Origin: Empedobacter sedimenti
Lineage (GTDB): Bacteria > Bacteroidota > Bacteroidia > Flavobacteriales > Weeksellaceae
Direction: 5' to 3'
NCBI RefSeq assembly: GCF_030005555.1
Contig: NZ_JASCQG010000003.1
Coordinates: forward strand, 62,001 to 126,000
DNA length: 64,000 nucleotides
In this document: positions 53,059 through 61,587 of the stretch, in pieces
How the letters are laid out: each line of letters opens with the position of its first letter
How positions within the stretch are numbered: the stretch's first letter is position 1
The notes under the pieces: model-generated
Told to the model about the DNA's origin: nothing
The model's database searches: none
What the model saw: the letters and a program-made list of their open reading frames with translations, nothing else
Translations under genes and position numbers: made by a program

Positions 53059-53589
53059 TTAAATTAACGTTAACAATGATTCAAAATTCGCTATACGGTG
53101 ATTATCATCAACTTCAATAAGCTCTATCTGATCAGGAAAAATCTTTTGCTGAATCTCAAAAAACTGTTTTGATTTTTCTGCATCTAAAACCTCATCGTGT
53201 ACACTTATAAATACTTTTGTATGTTCAAATCTATTCATGTCTACTAAATAATGAGAAAGATTTTCAGGAAAATTATCTTCATATTTCAACGAAACATCAA
53301 CCAAAGGATTAAGTAAAACCAATTCACTTGATTTTCCATGTTCCTTTAATTTTTTTTGTAATTGCCACCCAAAATTTCCTCCAGTAGAACTCCCTATAAT
53401 TGTCAAATCTTCTACTACTCCCTTCAAATGCTCATAAGCATCATGAAGTATTGTTGTAATATTATCGTTAGTTTTCCATTCAATACAAATTGCAGAAGGA
53501 TAAACTTTTAGGATAGATTTGAACTTTTTGGAATTTGCCGAGCTATTTAAACCATGTATATAAACAATTTGTCGATTATTCGTATTCAT
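53059..53589 (-). CDS. YqiA/UPF0227-type alpha/beta hydrolase
   Basis: A 176-residue alpha/beta hydrolase like YqiA and YcfP. It begins IVYIHGLNSSANSKK, with the oxyanion-hole GLNSS, followed by the nucleophile elbow IGSSTGGNFGW (catalytic Ser in GSSTG), LVLLNPLVD and a C-terminal DDNHRI containing the catalytic His. It lacks a signal peptide and is predicted to be a cytoplasmic esterase with unknown substrate. It ends 92 nt from the neighbouring porin gene. Confidence 0.8.
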   Translation of the reverse strand: MNTNNRQIVYIHGLNSSANSKKFKSILKVYPSAICIEWKTNDNITTILHDAYEHLKGVVEDLTIIGSSTGGNFGWQLQKKLKEHGKSSELVLLNPLVDVSLKYEDNFPENLSHYLVDMNRFEHTKVFISVHDEVLDAEKSKQFFEIQQKIFPDQIELIEVDDNHRIANFESLLTLI

Positions 53590-53694
53590 ATTCAGCGCAA
53601 TTAAAGCTTTAAATTAAACTTTTTCAATCAGTTAATCAAATTAGATATGTAAATTTAACAATATAATAGTGTTGTGCGAAAAATACTCCATAAA

Positions 53695-53718
53695 AAAAGC
53701 GATCACAACGATCGCTTT
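53695..53718 (-). terminator. S9 peptidase terminator
   Basis: On the reverse strand a 9-bp stem AAAGCGATC/GATCGCTTT with a 5-nt loop is followed by TTTTTT. Confidence 0.75.
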
Positions 53719-53723
53719 CTCTT

Positions 53724-56615
53724 TTATTTAGTTGGTTCACTATAATCAAATCCCCAATCAATTCCCTTTTTAATTGCAGGAACACCTTCTGTCATCCATT
53801 TTGGCGCTGGTTTATCTTTTAGATAATGATCAAAAAACTGAACTTGACGTTGTTGAATATCATTTTTATTCGCACGTTTCAATAAATTATGGTCATCTCC
53901 ATTATAATTTAACATCCAAACTGGCTTCCCAAGACGTTTTAACGCCATAAACATTTCAATTCCTTGATACCAAGGCACAGCTCCATCTTCATCGTTGTGC
54001 ATAATTACAACTGGCGTCGTTACTTTTGGCATATTAAACAATGGCGAATTTTCGATGTATAATTCTGGCGCTTCCCACAATGTTTTTCCAATTCTACTTT
54101 GTGTTTGCTCATACTGAAATTGACGACTCATTCCTGTTCCCCAACGTATTCCACCATAAGCAGAAGTCATATTAACAACCGGTGCACCAGTCCAAGCAGC
54201 AGCATATATATTAGTTGCAGTAATTAAATGTGCCACTTGATATCCTCCCCAACTTTGTCCTTGTATTGCTATTTTATTACCATTTACCCATGTGTTTTTC
54301 TTCAATGCTTCTACTCCAGAATTGATATAATCTTCGGCAGATTTACCTGGATGACCAATTGTGTACGAAATATCTGGCGTAAATACAATGTAATCGTTAC
54401 TTACAAAATAAGTATGATTGATGCGCGAAGGCGTTGGCGCAGGCGCTTGATAGCGATTTAGATTATCTGATAGTTTTTCGTAAAAGTAAACGATAACTGG
54501 ATATTTTTTGTTTGGATCAAAATTATCAGGTTTATACACAACACCCGTTGCATTTTTACCAGAGTAAGTTTTCCAATTTACAAGTTCTCCTTTACCCCAT
54601 GTATAATTTTTTTGTTGAGGATTTGTAGACGAAATCTTTTTCTCATCCTTAAAATTAGTAGACACATAAATATCTGGCGAATTTTGGAAAGATTCTTTTG
54701 TATAAATTAACTCGTTAGAGTTTAACGCTTTCGTCATTTTTTGAGCACCCCAAGTATCAGACATCACAACTTGTTCTGGGTTTTTAGCTTTCTCAATAAT
54801 TGTTTGATAAACTCCCGACTGTTTATTTATATTATTAAAAGCGCCTAAAAATATCGGTTGATTACGATTTACTGTTTTTGCATCTTCATTTAACTTATTA
54901 ATTTCAAATGTGATGTTGTTCTTACGTCCAAAACCATTTGTCATATTTTCTGGACGACGATCTCCTGCTAAATCAAACTCCCAAATATCGTAACGATCTT
55001 TGATCAAAACAGTTTCGTCATTATCCGTAAAATAAGCAATTCCGTATTCTTGTGCTATTGTTGGTGAGTCATTCTCTTCATCATAGAATTTTACCTTCAA
55101 CTTTTTATTTAACACTTTCGTTTCTTTTGTAAACAAGTTATAACTTGTCCACAAACCTGTTTCACCATTATAATAAACCGCAAATTTTCCGTTAGGAGAA
55201 ATTTCCACATTACCAATCAAAGCTTTTGCTAAAAGCTCTCTTTGCCCCGTTTTTGTATTGATAATATAATAATCTTTACGCCCTGTCGTATCCCAAGACA
55301 TTGACGAACGATAAGCATTATCTGAAACTCCTAAAGCAAATTCTGAATCTCCTTCTGCAATTATATCAACTCGATTAAGATCTAAATCCGCTAATTGATT
55401 AACTTTAGTAGGATTCAATAAGTCTATAACAGCTAAATAAGCGCGTTTTTGTTCACGCTCAAGATTTTTTAATTGTTGTGGTTGAATAAAATCATCTTTA
55501 TAACTCCAGATATCAACTTTTGCATGATCTTCTGCAATTAACGTGGTGTCTTTTTCTGCTAATTTAGGTGCAATTCCTAAATACAATAAATTTGAATTTT
55601 TACTAAACTTTGGTTGACGATTCTCAGAAACCTGCCAATCTTTTTTCAGACCAGTTAACTCTACTTTCTTTATTTCTTGCTGATTTGGTATTGCTGTATA
55701 GTATAAATTATACGTTTTACTTGTCTTCTTTTCGTCATCAGTTGTTCCTACAAAAGCAACTTTTGTTGCATTTTCATCAAAAACAAATTGCTTAAATTCT
55801 CCTATTGTGTCAACCAATTGTTTCTCAACAAAAGTCGCTGTGTTTACTAAGAAAACGCCATATTTTGTTTTATCTAAACTATCCTTTTTTTCTTGCTTTG
55901 TCGAAAAAATTAATTGTTTACCATTCTCGCTAAACTCATAATTCATCACATTTTTGAATGATTTTTTCTGTCCAGAAATCAAGTTTCTCAAAACTAATTC
56001 CAAAGGCGCATTCTTCTTATCTTTAGAAGCAGCAGGCTTCACCGTTTTTTCTTTTGTTTTTGCCGAATCAGATTTATCCTCTTTCTTGTCTTTCTTCAAC
56101 TCTTCTTTCTCTAACAAATAAGCTAAAAAAGAACCTCCTTTTTTTGGTGTTTTGAAAGACTTGATATTAGCTAATTTTTCAACTTTGTTTGTCGAAAGAT
56201 TTAAAATTCCTATCGAATCCTTTGCAATTTCATTCTCTTTTTTCTTCTTGATTCGAACCAGTTTTAAATCTTTGTAAAATGGTCGAATCTTGAAAACTGC
56301 AAATTTAGAATCTGCTGTAAAAATACTTTGTTCTCCTCTTGGAAAATTCAAACTTTTATCTGTTTTCAATCCGAAGAAATTCAAAGTATTATCACTTTCT
56401 TGAGCATTAACTTGATAAGCAACCCAAGCTCCATTATTTGATAATTCTTTCATTCCGATTGATTGCCATTCGTCAAAAACAGTCAAATCAAGCGGTTTTT
56501 TTTGCGCATCAACATTTGTAGCCAACATAGCAATTGCCGCAGCATAAATTGCTTTATTCGTTAAAAGTTGAGTCGCGTAATTTTTTAAATTTTTAGTAGA
56601 TAATTTCGATTTCAT
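53724..56615 (-). CDS. S9 family (prolyl oligopeptidase-like) peptidase
   Basis: A 963-residue exported serine peptidase. A signal-like N-terminus (NKAIYAAAIAMLATNVDAQ) leads to a beta-propeller of several hundred residues, then the alpha/beta-hydrolase domain with Ser788 (IQGQSWGGY), Asp877 (NDEDGAVP) and His909 (GDDHNL). A lysine-rich low-complexity stretch around residues 170-200 (KEELKKDKKEDKSDSAKTKEK) interrupts the propeller. It resembles the dipeptidyl/acylaminoacyl-peptidase branch, and should degrade peptides in the periplasm or at the surface. It is monocistronic, with no linked transporter. Confidence 0.9.
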   Translation of the reverse strand: MKSKLSTKNLKNYATQLLTNKAIYAAAIAMLATNVDAQKKPLDLTVFDEWQSIGMKELSNNGAWVAYQVNAQESDNTLNFFGLKTDKSLNFPRGEQSIFTADSKFAVFKIRPFYKDLKLVRIKKKKENEIAKDSIGILNLSTNKVEKLANIKSFKTPKKGGSFLAYLLEKEELKKDKKEDKSDSAKTKEKTVKPAASKDKKNAPLELVLRNLISGQKKSFKNVMNYEFSENGKQLIFSTKQEKKDSLDKTKYGVFLVNTATFVEKQLVDTIGEFKQFVFDENATKVAFVGTTDDEKKTSKTYNLYYTAIPNQQEIKKVELTGLKKDWQVSENRQPKFSKNSNLLYLGIAPKLAEKDTTLIAEDHAKVDIWSYKDDFIQPQQLKNLEREQKRAYLAVIDLLNPTKVNQLADLDLNRVDIIAEGDSEFALGVSDNAYRSSMSWDTTGRKDYYIINTKTGQRELLAKALIGNVEISPNGKFAVYYNGETGLWTSYNLFTKETKVLNKKLKVKFYDEENDSPTIAQEYGIAYFTDNDETVLIKDRYDIWEFDLAGDRRPENMTNGFGRKNNITFEINKLNEDAKTVNRNQPIFLGAFNNINKQSGVYQTIIEKAKNPEQVVMSDTWGAQKMTKALNSNELIYTKESFQNSPDIYVSTNFKDEKKISSTNPQQKNYTWGKGELVNWKTYSGKNATGVVYKPDNFDPNKKYPVIVYFYEKLSDNLNRYQAPAPTPSRINHTYFVSNDYIVFTPDISYTIGHPGKSAEDYINSGVEALKKNTWVNGNKIAIQGQSWGGYQVAHLITATNIYAAAWTGAPVVNMTSAYGGIRWGTGMSRQFQYEQTQSRIGKTLWEAPELYIENSPLFNMPKVTTPVVIMHNDEDGAVPWYQGIEMFMALKRLGKPVWMLNYNGDDHNLLKRANKNDIQQRQVQFFDHYLKDKPAPKWMTEGVPAIKKGIDWGFDYSEPTK

Positions 56616-56708
56616 ACTCTAAAATAAACGCGTTAATGTATAAGAAGTGTGAAAATACTAATTTTTAAGAAATTGTAACTATATTATGGAATTAAAATTG
56701 CAGTATCG

Positions 56709-56716
56709 TATTTTTG
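56709..56716 (+). promoter_or_regulatory. Promoter -7 box for the exported phosphodiesterase
   Basis: TATTTTTG, a TAnnTTTG match, lies 16 nt before the ATG at 56733. Confidence 0.5.
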
Positions 56717-56732
56717 TAAAAATAACCTATTG

Positions 56733-57674
56733 ATGAAGAAAATTTTATTTAATATTTGCCTTACACTACCTATCCTATCATTTGCACAAAATTTGCAAAT
56801 CGTTCCTCTTGGTGTATATGGAGGTAGTAACGAAAGTAATTTGTCGTCTTATTTAGTTGCCGAAGAAAATTCGAACAATTATTTAGCTTTAGATGGTGGT
56901 ACAATTTATAGTGGAATCAATAAAGCAATAGAGAAAGGAACTTTTGAGGTAGATAATTCTACAGTTTTGAAGGATTATATCAAAGGATATTTTATTTCGC
57001 ATGGACATTTGGATCATCTTTCAGGAATGATTATTAATTCGCCTGAAGATTCGAGCAAACCTATTTATGGTATTACCGAAATGATAGAAGTCTTAAAAAA
57101 GAAGTATTTCACAAATGATGCTTGGGCAAATTTTGCCAACGAAGGCGAAGAACCTGTACTAAACAAATATTATTACAAATATGCGGAAGTTGGTAAATCT
57201 TTTAAAATAGAAAACACCAACTTAAAAGGTACAATCTACGAATTGAGCCATGTAAATCCACTTAAAAGCTCGGCTATTTTAGTAGAAAATGAGGAATCTG
57301 CGATTATATATTTTGGAGATACTGGTGCTGATAGAATCGAAAAATCAGACAAATTAGCTACAATTTGGAAAGCCTTAGAACCTAAAATAAAATACGGAAA
57401 ATTAAAAGCGATGATGCTCGAAGTTTCATTTCCTAATTCTCAACCAGAAAAGTTATTATTTGGGCATTTAACACCGAGTTTGATGAACGAAGAATTAAAA
57501 AACCTGGCAAAAGAAGTTGGTCAAGGAAAATTGAAAGGAATGACTATTATCGTTACACACATAAAACCAAAAGGTGATTTTGAACAAAAAATTCAAGAAG
57601 AATTGTTGAAAGATAATCCATATAAAATCAATTATATTTTCCCGAAGCAAGGAGAACGTATTATTGTAAAATAA
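56733..57674 (+). CDS. Exported class II cyclic-nucleotide phosphodiesterase
   Basis: A 313-residue metallo-beta-lactamase-fold protein of the class II 3',5'-cyclic nucleotide phosphodiesterase family. Signal peptide MKKILFNICLTLPILSFAQ is followed by the metal motif ISHGHLDH (H90, H92, D94, H95), IYFGDTGAD, LEVSFPN and IIVTHIKP, giving the full metal-ligand set. Similar enzymes (Vibrio CpdP, yeast PDE1) cleave cAMP. Export means it would act on periplasmic or environmental cyclic nucleotides, not on intracellular signalling. The start is the ATG at 56733, just after an in-frame TTG. Confidence 0.85.
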   Translation: MKKILFNICLTLPILSFAQNLQIVPLGVYGGSNESNLSSYLVAEENSNNYLALDGGTIYSGINKAIEKGTFEVDNSTVLKDYIKGYFISHGHLDHLSGMIINSPEDSSKPIYGITEMIEVLKKKYFTNDAWANFANEGEEPVLNKYYYKYAEVGKSFKIENTNLKGTIYELSHVNPLKSSAILVENEESAIIYFGDTGADRIEKSDKLATIWKALEPKIKYGKLKAMMLEVSFPNSQPEKLLFGHLTPSLMNEELKNLAKEVGQGKLKGMTIIVTHIKPKGDFEQKIQEELLKDNPYKINYIFPKQGERIIVK

Positions 57675-57797
57675 TACAAAATGTATTATTTATTAAATAA
57701 AGACTAAATAATTTTTCAATTTTTATTTTTATCGGTCAATTTTTAGTAAATTGATAAAATAGCGCTATTGTTTTTTTTCTATTTGAATAAGCTCAGC

Positions 57798-57805
57798 TAA
57801 ATTTG
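57798..57805 (+). promoter_or_regulatory. Promoter -7 box for the 144-residue hypothetical gene
   Basis: TAAATTTG, a perfect TAnnTTTG match, lies 19 nt before the ATG at 57825. Confidence 0.5.
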
Positions 57806-57824
57806 AGGTAAATCATACAAGAAA

Positions 57825-58259
57825 ATGACCGCTCAGATAGGAGAAATTTTATTAATTGACAACCAACAATACCTTATTGCCGAACATCCTTTACACCAAT
57901 ATATAAAAGGACTTAATTCTCCTCCTTATTTTACACCACCTTCACCAACGTGTTGGCGCGGATATTATGGAAAATGGGAATTGAAAGATGATGAATTATT
58001 TTTAATTAATTTCAAAGGGTATTTAGATAATTTAGACGAAGTTGAGCTGAATTATTTATTCCCTCAAAGAGAAGAAGTTTTTGCAAACTGGTATTCAGGA
58101 ATCATAAAAATTTCTCAAGGAAAATTAATCAAATTTAATCAGTTAACACAAACATCAATTTATGAAGAAGATGTGATGCTGTGTTTTGAAAATGGAAAAC
58201 TAATCGATTATATCGTTCATAGTAATTGTATTAACTCTGAACGTGAAGTTGGGATCTAA
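57825..58259 (+). CDS. Hypothetical cytoplasmic protein
   Basis: A 144-residue soluble protein without a signal peptide. A region TPPSPTCWRGYYGKWELKDDELFLINFKGYL, followed by WYSGIIKISQGKLIKF, resembles a small beta-rich domain seen in uncharacterised bacterial proteins, some encoded near secreted toxins. I cannot assign the family. It has its own promoter box and is bracketed by an exported phosphodiesterase gene and a long inverted repeat. An immunity-like role is possible, but no toxin gene is present in the window. Confidence 0.6.
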   Translation: MTAQIGEILLIDNQQYLIAEHPLHQYIKGLNSPPYFTPPSPTCWRGYYGKWELKDDELFLINFKGYLDNLDEVELNYLFPQREEVFANWYSGIIKISQGKLIKFNQLTQTSIYEEDVMLCFENGKLIDYIVHSNCINSEREVGI

Positions 58260-58282
58260 TTAATCACTACTTCGAAAACTCG

Positions 58283-58338
58283 TCGGTGAATTCGTCTTGT
58301 TATTTGACCTTATTATTCTGTCGAATTCACCGATTTTT
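58283..58338 (+). terminator. Long-loop inverted repeat, probable terminator
   Basis: A perfect 12-bp inverted repeat TCGGTGAATTCG/CGAATTCACCGA (58283-58294 with 58322-58333) is separated by 27 nt and followed by TTTTTAT. It probably terminates the 144-residue gene. Confidence 0.5.
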
Positions 58339-58348
58339 ATAAAATAAA

Positions 58349-58372
58349 AAAACCAACTTTTCAGTTGGTTTT
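58349..58372 (-). terminator. punA terminator
   Basis: A 10-bp stem AAAACCAACT/AGTTGGTTTT with loop TTTC is followed on the reverse strand by a T-run. Confidence 0.8.
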
Positions 58373-58392
58373 CTTCTATATTCTAATAAAAA

Positions 58393-59205
58393 TTAGCAAT
58401 TCTCTATTACGCTTTTCACCACACGAATTACGTTTGGCATTGCATTGTTAGCTGCATTCAAAACATCTTCGTGCGAAACATCAAAAGAAATTTCTGGCCC
58501 ACCTAAATCTGTAATAATAGATAAACAGAAAACTCGCATATCCATGTGACGAGCCACAATAACCTCAGGAACTGTACTCATACCAACACAATCTCCACCG
58601 ATAAAACGAACTAATCCATACTCAGATGGCGTTTCGAAAGTTGGTCCTTGTAAACCTACATAAACACCTTGATGAACCAAAATATCATTTGCTTTTGCAA
58701 ATTCAACAGCTTGATTCAACATTTCTTTGTCATATGCTTTTGACATATCTACAAAACGAGGGCCTAATTCGTCAATATTTTTTCCACGTAAAGGGTGTTC
58801 TGGCATCATATTAATGTGATCTCTCACCAAACAAATATCACCAACACTAAAACTTGGATTTACACCACCTGAAGCATTAGAAAGAACCACTTTTTTGATT
58901 CCTAATCCGTTAAAAACACGCATAGGGAAAGTCACTTCTTCCATCGAATATCCTTCATAGTAATGGAAACGTCCAGCCATCATTAAGACTTTTTTACCTA
59001 AAATAGTTCCGTAAACTAAATGTCCTTTGTGACCCTCTACGGTAACTTGCGGAAAATTTGGAATGTCTTTATAATTGATAACAATTTTATTTTCAACCTC
59101 ATCTTCTAATTTTCCTAAACCAGATCCCAATACAACAACGTATTCTGGTTGATCTGGTAATAAATTATTGATGTACTTTGCAGCTTCATTAATTCTGTCC
59201 AACAT
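58393..59205 (-). CDS. punA: Purine nucleoside phosphorylase
   Basis: A 270-residue class I (trimeric) purine nucleoside phosphorylase, splitting inosine or guanosine to base plus ribose-1-phosphate in purine salvage. VVLGSGLGKLEDEVE is the phosphate-binding loop, followed by TVEGHKGHLVYG, the base-binding segment LSNASGGVNPSFSVGDICLVRDHINMM and the GPTFETPSEYGLVRFIGGDCVGMSTVPE region. Its start overlaps the lpxK end by 17 nt, so the two are likely co-transcribed although functionally unrelated. Confidence 0.95.
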   Translation of the reverse strand: MLDRINEAAKYINNLLPDQPEYVVVLGSGLGKLEDEVENKIVINYKDIPNFPQVTVEGHKGHLVYGTILGKKVLMMAGRFHYYEGYSMEEVTFPMRVFNGLGIKKVVLSNASGGVNPSFSVGDICLVRDHINMMPEHPLRGKNIDELGPRFVDMSKAYDKEMLNQAVEFAKANDILVHQGVYVGLQGPTFETPSEYGLVRFIGGDCVGMSTVPEVIVARHMDMRVFCLSIITDLGGPEISFDVSHEDVLNAANNAMPNVIRVVKSVIENC

Positions 59206-60229
59206 ACTCTAAAATAGTTTGATTAAATTTTTCTTTATCGTTAATTTCGATACTGATCGGAATGTAGTATAAATCGTCTTTTATCATCGATTCTTCCATC
59301 AAACGCATATAATCTTTCTCCGTAGTTAGGATAATTTTATCAAAGCGTTTTCTACCATCCGTATCCTCGTATCGTTTGTAAATATACTCAATTTCTGATT
59401 GACTAAAATTGTGATGATCTGGATATTCTAAATGCAAGACATTTGCAAAATTTTCTTCAGCAAATTTCACCAAACCATCTGTTTTAGCAATTCCTGTTAC
59501 TAAGATTACATTATAATTTTTCCAAGTTGATTTTTCTATATTATCTAAACGACCAATAACTTTATTGTCATAAATAATTTTAGAAAAAAACAATTGTTGA
59601 TGCGATTTCAACTTTATTTTACTCGAAATTTCTTTTAACTTATCTTCCGAAATACGATCCGGACATTTCGTTACAATAACAATATCAGCTCTTTTTACTC
59701 CGCTTCTACTCTCGCGCAAATCACCTGCAGGAAGTAAATAATCTTTATAATATGGATTATTGTAATCTGTCAATAATATATTAAATCCTGCTTTTATAGC
59801 GCGATGTTGATACGCGTCATCCAACAAAATTGCTTCAGCATTATAATGTTCAATTAATTTCTGAGCTCCAAAAACTCGATCTTCGCAAACAGCAATTATT
59901 ATTCTATTTTTAAAGCGTTGAAAAAACTGCATTGGCTCATCACCAATATCATATACTTTTGTAGAATAATTCGCTATATGAAATCCTTTTGTTTTTCTTC
60001 CATAACCACGACTCAATGTACTTAACAGCTTTTCATCTTTTAATAAATTAGCCAAATACATGATATGCGGAGATTTTCCTGTTCCACCGACAGAAAGGTT
60101 TCCTACGTTAATAATTGGAATATTAAACGATTTTGAAGGCATCATCCCAATAGAATACATCATATTTCGAACCGAAGTTCCTATCCAATATAAACTAGAA
60201 AATGGAAGTAAAAGTTTACGCAAATTCAT
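59189..60229 (-). CDS. lpxK: Tetraacyldisaccharide 4'-kinase
   Basis: A 346-residue membrane-associated kinase that phosphorylates the lipid A precursor at the 4' position. An N-terminal helix region is followed by the P-loop VGNLSVGGTGKSPH and LLDDAYQHRAIKAG, the Asp-rich nucleotide/metal site, then the C-terminal NFSQSEIEYI region. I chose ATG 60229 (MNLRKLLLPF); the frame extends up to a TTG at 60292, but that would add a less usual hydrophobic preface. Its stop overlaps punA by 17 nt. The other lpx genes are 13-16 kb away. Confidence 0.93.
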   Translation of the reverse strand: MNLRKLLLPFSSLYWIGTSVRNMMYSIGMMPSKSFNIPIINVGNLSVGGTGKSPHIMYLANLLKDEKLLSTLSRGYGRKTKGFHIANYSTKVYDIGDEPMQFFQRFKNRIIIAVCEDRVFGAQKLIEHYNAEAILLDDAYQHRAIKAGFNILLTDYNNPYYKDYLLPAGDLRESRSGVKRADIVIVTKCPDRISEDKLKEISSKIKLKSHQQLFFSKIIYDNKVIGRLDNIEKSTWKNYNVILVTGIAKTDGLVKFAEENFANVLHLEYPDHHNFSQSEIEYIYKRYEDTDGRKRFDKIILTTEKDYMRLMEESMIKDDLYYIPISIEINDKEKFNQTILEYVGQN

Positions 60230-60311
60230 TTTTGTTTTAATATTTAGCGAAAATACTATTTTCAATTTTATTGAAAAAATGAAAACACTCAAATCTTTTT
60301 TTAGATAAAAA

Positions 60312-60335
60312 AAACCTATTCATTAGAACAGGTTT
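60312..60335 (-). terminator. Terminator of the DUF4230 gene
   Basis: A 10-bp stem with one wobble pair, 60312-60321 with 60326-60335, has a tetraloop and is followed on the reverse strand by TTTT. Confidence 0.65.
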
Positions 60336-60345
60336 TATCTATTTA

Positions 60346-60966
60346 TTAATTGTAAATTTTATTTAATTCGTTCGCGTAATCAGTTTTATCTTCAATTGTC
60401 CAACCATATGTTTTTGCTAAAAAATACAAATCCCCAAGGTTTTGAATGAGTTGCTGATGCGCTTCTTGTTTTAATTTTGTTTGATCTATGGTTTTCTCCA
60501 CATGCTCTATTGCACGTTTCTTAATTCCATTCAAATCATCTTTATCAAATTTATTGAAAACACTTTGATCCATATCATAAAAACTAACATCTGGATAAAC
60601 TTTGATTTCTACTGGAGGAATCGAATTGATGATAATTTTCTTATTCACAGAATCTAATTCAACATCCATTTTTTTCAAGTCATACGTTGCTTGTGCTTTT
60701 GCATTTACCAACAACGTTACCTTTTTATCTGCCGAATAAATATTCTCGAAACCTGGTAAAGATTTCTTCGAGGTATGATTGTATACATCAGAATACGCTT
60801 GTTCTGCTACAATCATTTTATTCATTTTCTCTATTTGATAAGCAATTACATGTGATTGTTCGTTAGTATTCTCTGTTTTGAATTGTTTCATTACAAAGTA
60901 AGTCAACAAACCTCCAAACAGAAAAGCAACAATAACAAGTATTATTTTTTTTAGATTATTAGTCAT
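60346..60966 (-). CDS. DUF4230 membrane-anchored protein
   Basis: A 206-residue protein with an N-terminal transmembrane anchor (KKIILVIVAFLFGGLLTYFV) and a DUF4230 domain (EKMNKMIVAEQAYSDVYN, KKVTLLVNAKAQATYDLKKMDVE, IKVYPDVSFYDMDQSVFNKFDKDDLNGIKKRAIEHVEK). The domain faces the periplasm or cytoplasm, orientation not determined, and its function is unknown. It overlaps the thioredoxin-like gene by 8 nt, so the two are translationally linked. Confidence 0.82.
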   Translation of the reverse strand: MTNNLKKIILVIVAFLFGGLLTYFVMKQFKTENTNEQSHVIAYQIEKMNKMIVAEQAYSDVYNHTSKKSLPGFENIYSADKKVTLLVNAKAQATYDLKKMDVELDSVNKKIIINSIPPVEIKVYPDVSFYDMDQSVFNKFDKDDLNGIKKRAIEHVEKTIDQTKLKQEAHQQLIQNLGDLYFLAKTYGWTIEDKTDYANELNKIYN

Positions 60967-61510
60967 TCGAATAATTTGGTGTTAACGGTGTTCCGTTCAC
61001 AATTTGTGCCAAATCTTCTTCCAAATAACCCGAAACTGGCGATTCTACAATTCTACCAACTTCATTCTTTTTATTATCGTAAACGATGATAGTTGGTACA
61101 TGTGTAATTTCTTTGTTAATTTCTTCTCCGTAAAAACTCTTTTTATCTCTATTTACAGCGTAAACTTTCAGTCTATTTTGAGGAAATTTTATAGCATCCA
61201 AAATTTTGTACAAACGTGGCAATTCACGTTGACTATCCGAACACCAAGTACCTACAAAAACTTCTAAACGATAATTTCTTAAATCTTTTAAACCTTTTAA
61301 CTTACTTTTTTCTACTTCATAAGAGTCAAACTCTGGTTGATACCAACTAACATAATCCTTTTTCTGTAAAGCAGTACGCTCAAACTCTCCAGTTAAAATT
61401 CGTTCACCATTCTCATATTTAATTGAACGATTCAACACTTTTTGTTGATCACAACTCATTATTGTAAAAGTTAAAATAGCTACAAAAGCTGCTGCAAATA
61501 TTTTTTTCAT
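60959..61510 (-). CDS. Thioredoxin-like lipoprotein with a CSDS motif
   Basis: A 183-residue lipoprotein, with signal MKKIFAAAFVAILTFTIMSC (C20) anchoring it to a periplasmic membrane face. The remainder has a thioredoxin fold (RLEVFVGTWCSDSQRELPRLYKILDAI, THVPTIIVYDNKKNEVGRIVES). The active-site motif is CSDS rather than CxxC, so the resolving Cys is Ser and this would be a monothiol, or a trapping or non-redox protein. It overlaps DUF4230 and shares its transcript. Confidence 0.82.
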   Translation of the reverse strand: MKKIFAAAFVAILTFTIMSCDQQKVLNRSIKYENGERILTGEFERTALQKKDYVSWYQPEFDSYEVEKSKLKGLKDLRNYRLEVFVGTWCSDSQRELPRLYKILDAIKFPQNRLKVYAVNRDKKSFYGEEINKEITHVPTIIVYDNKKNEVGRIVESPVSGYLEEDLAQIVNGTPLTPNYSND

Positions 61511-61587
61511 GTTTTCTTAGTATTGATTTTAGTAGGATTTATATTTTAGATTAAAATTCGTCATTTCAATTTATACTACAAAGTATT

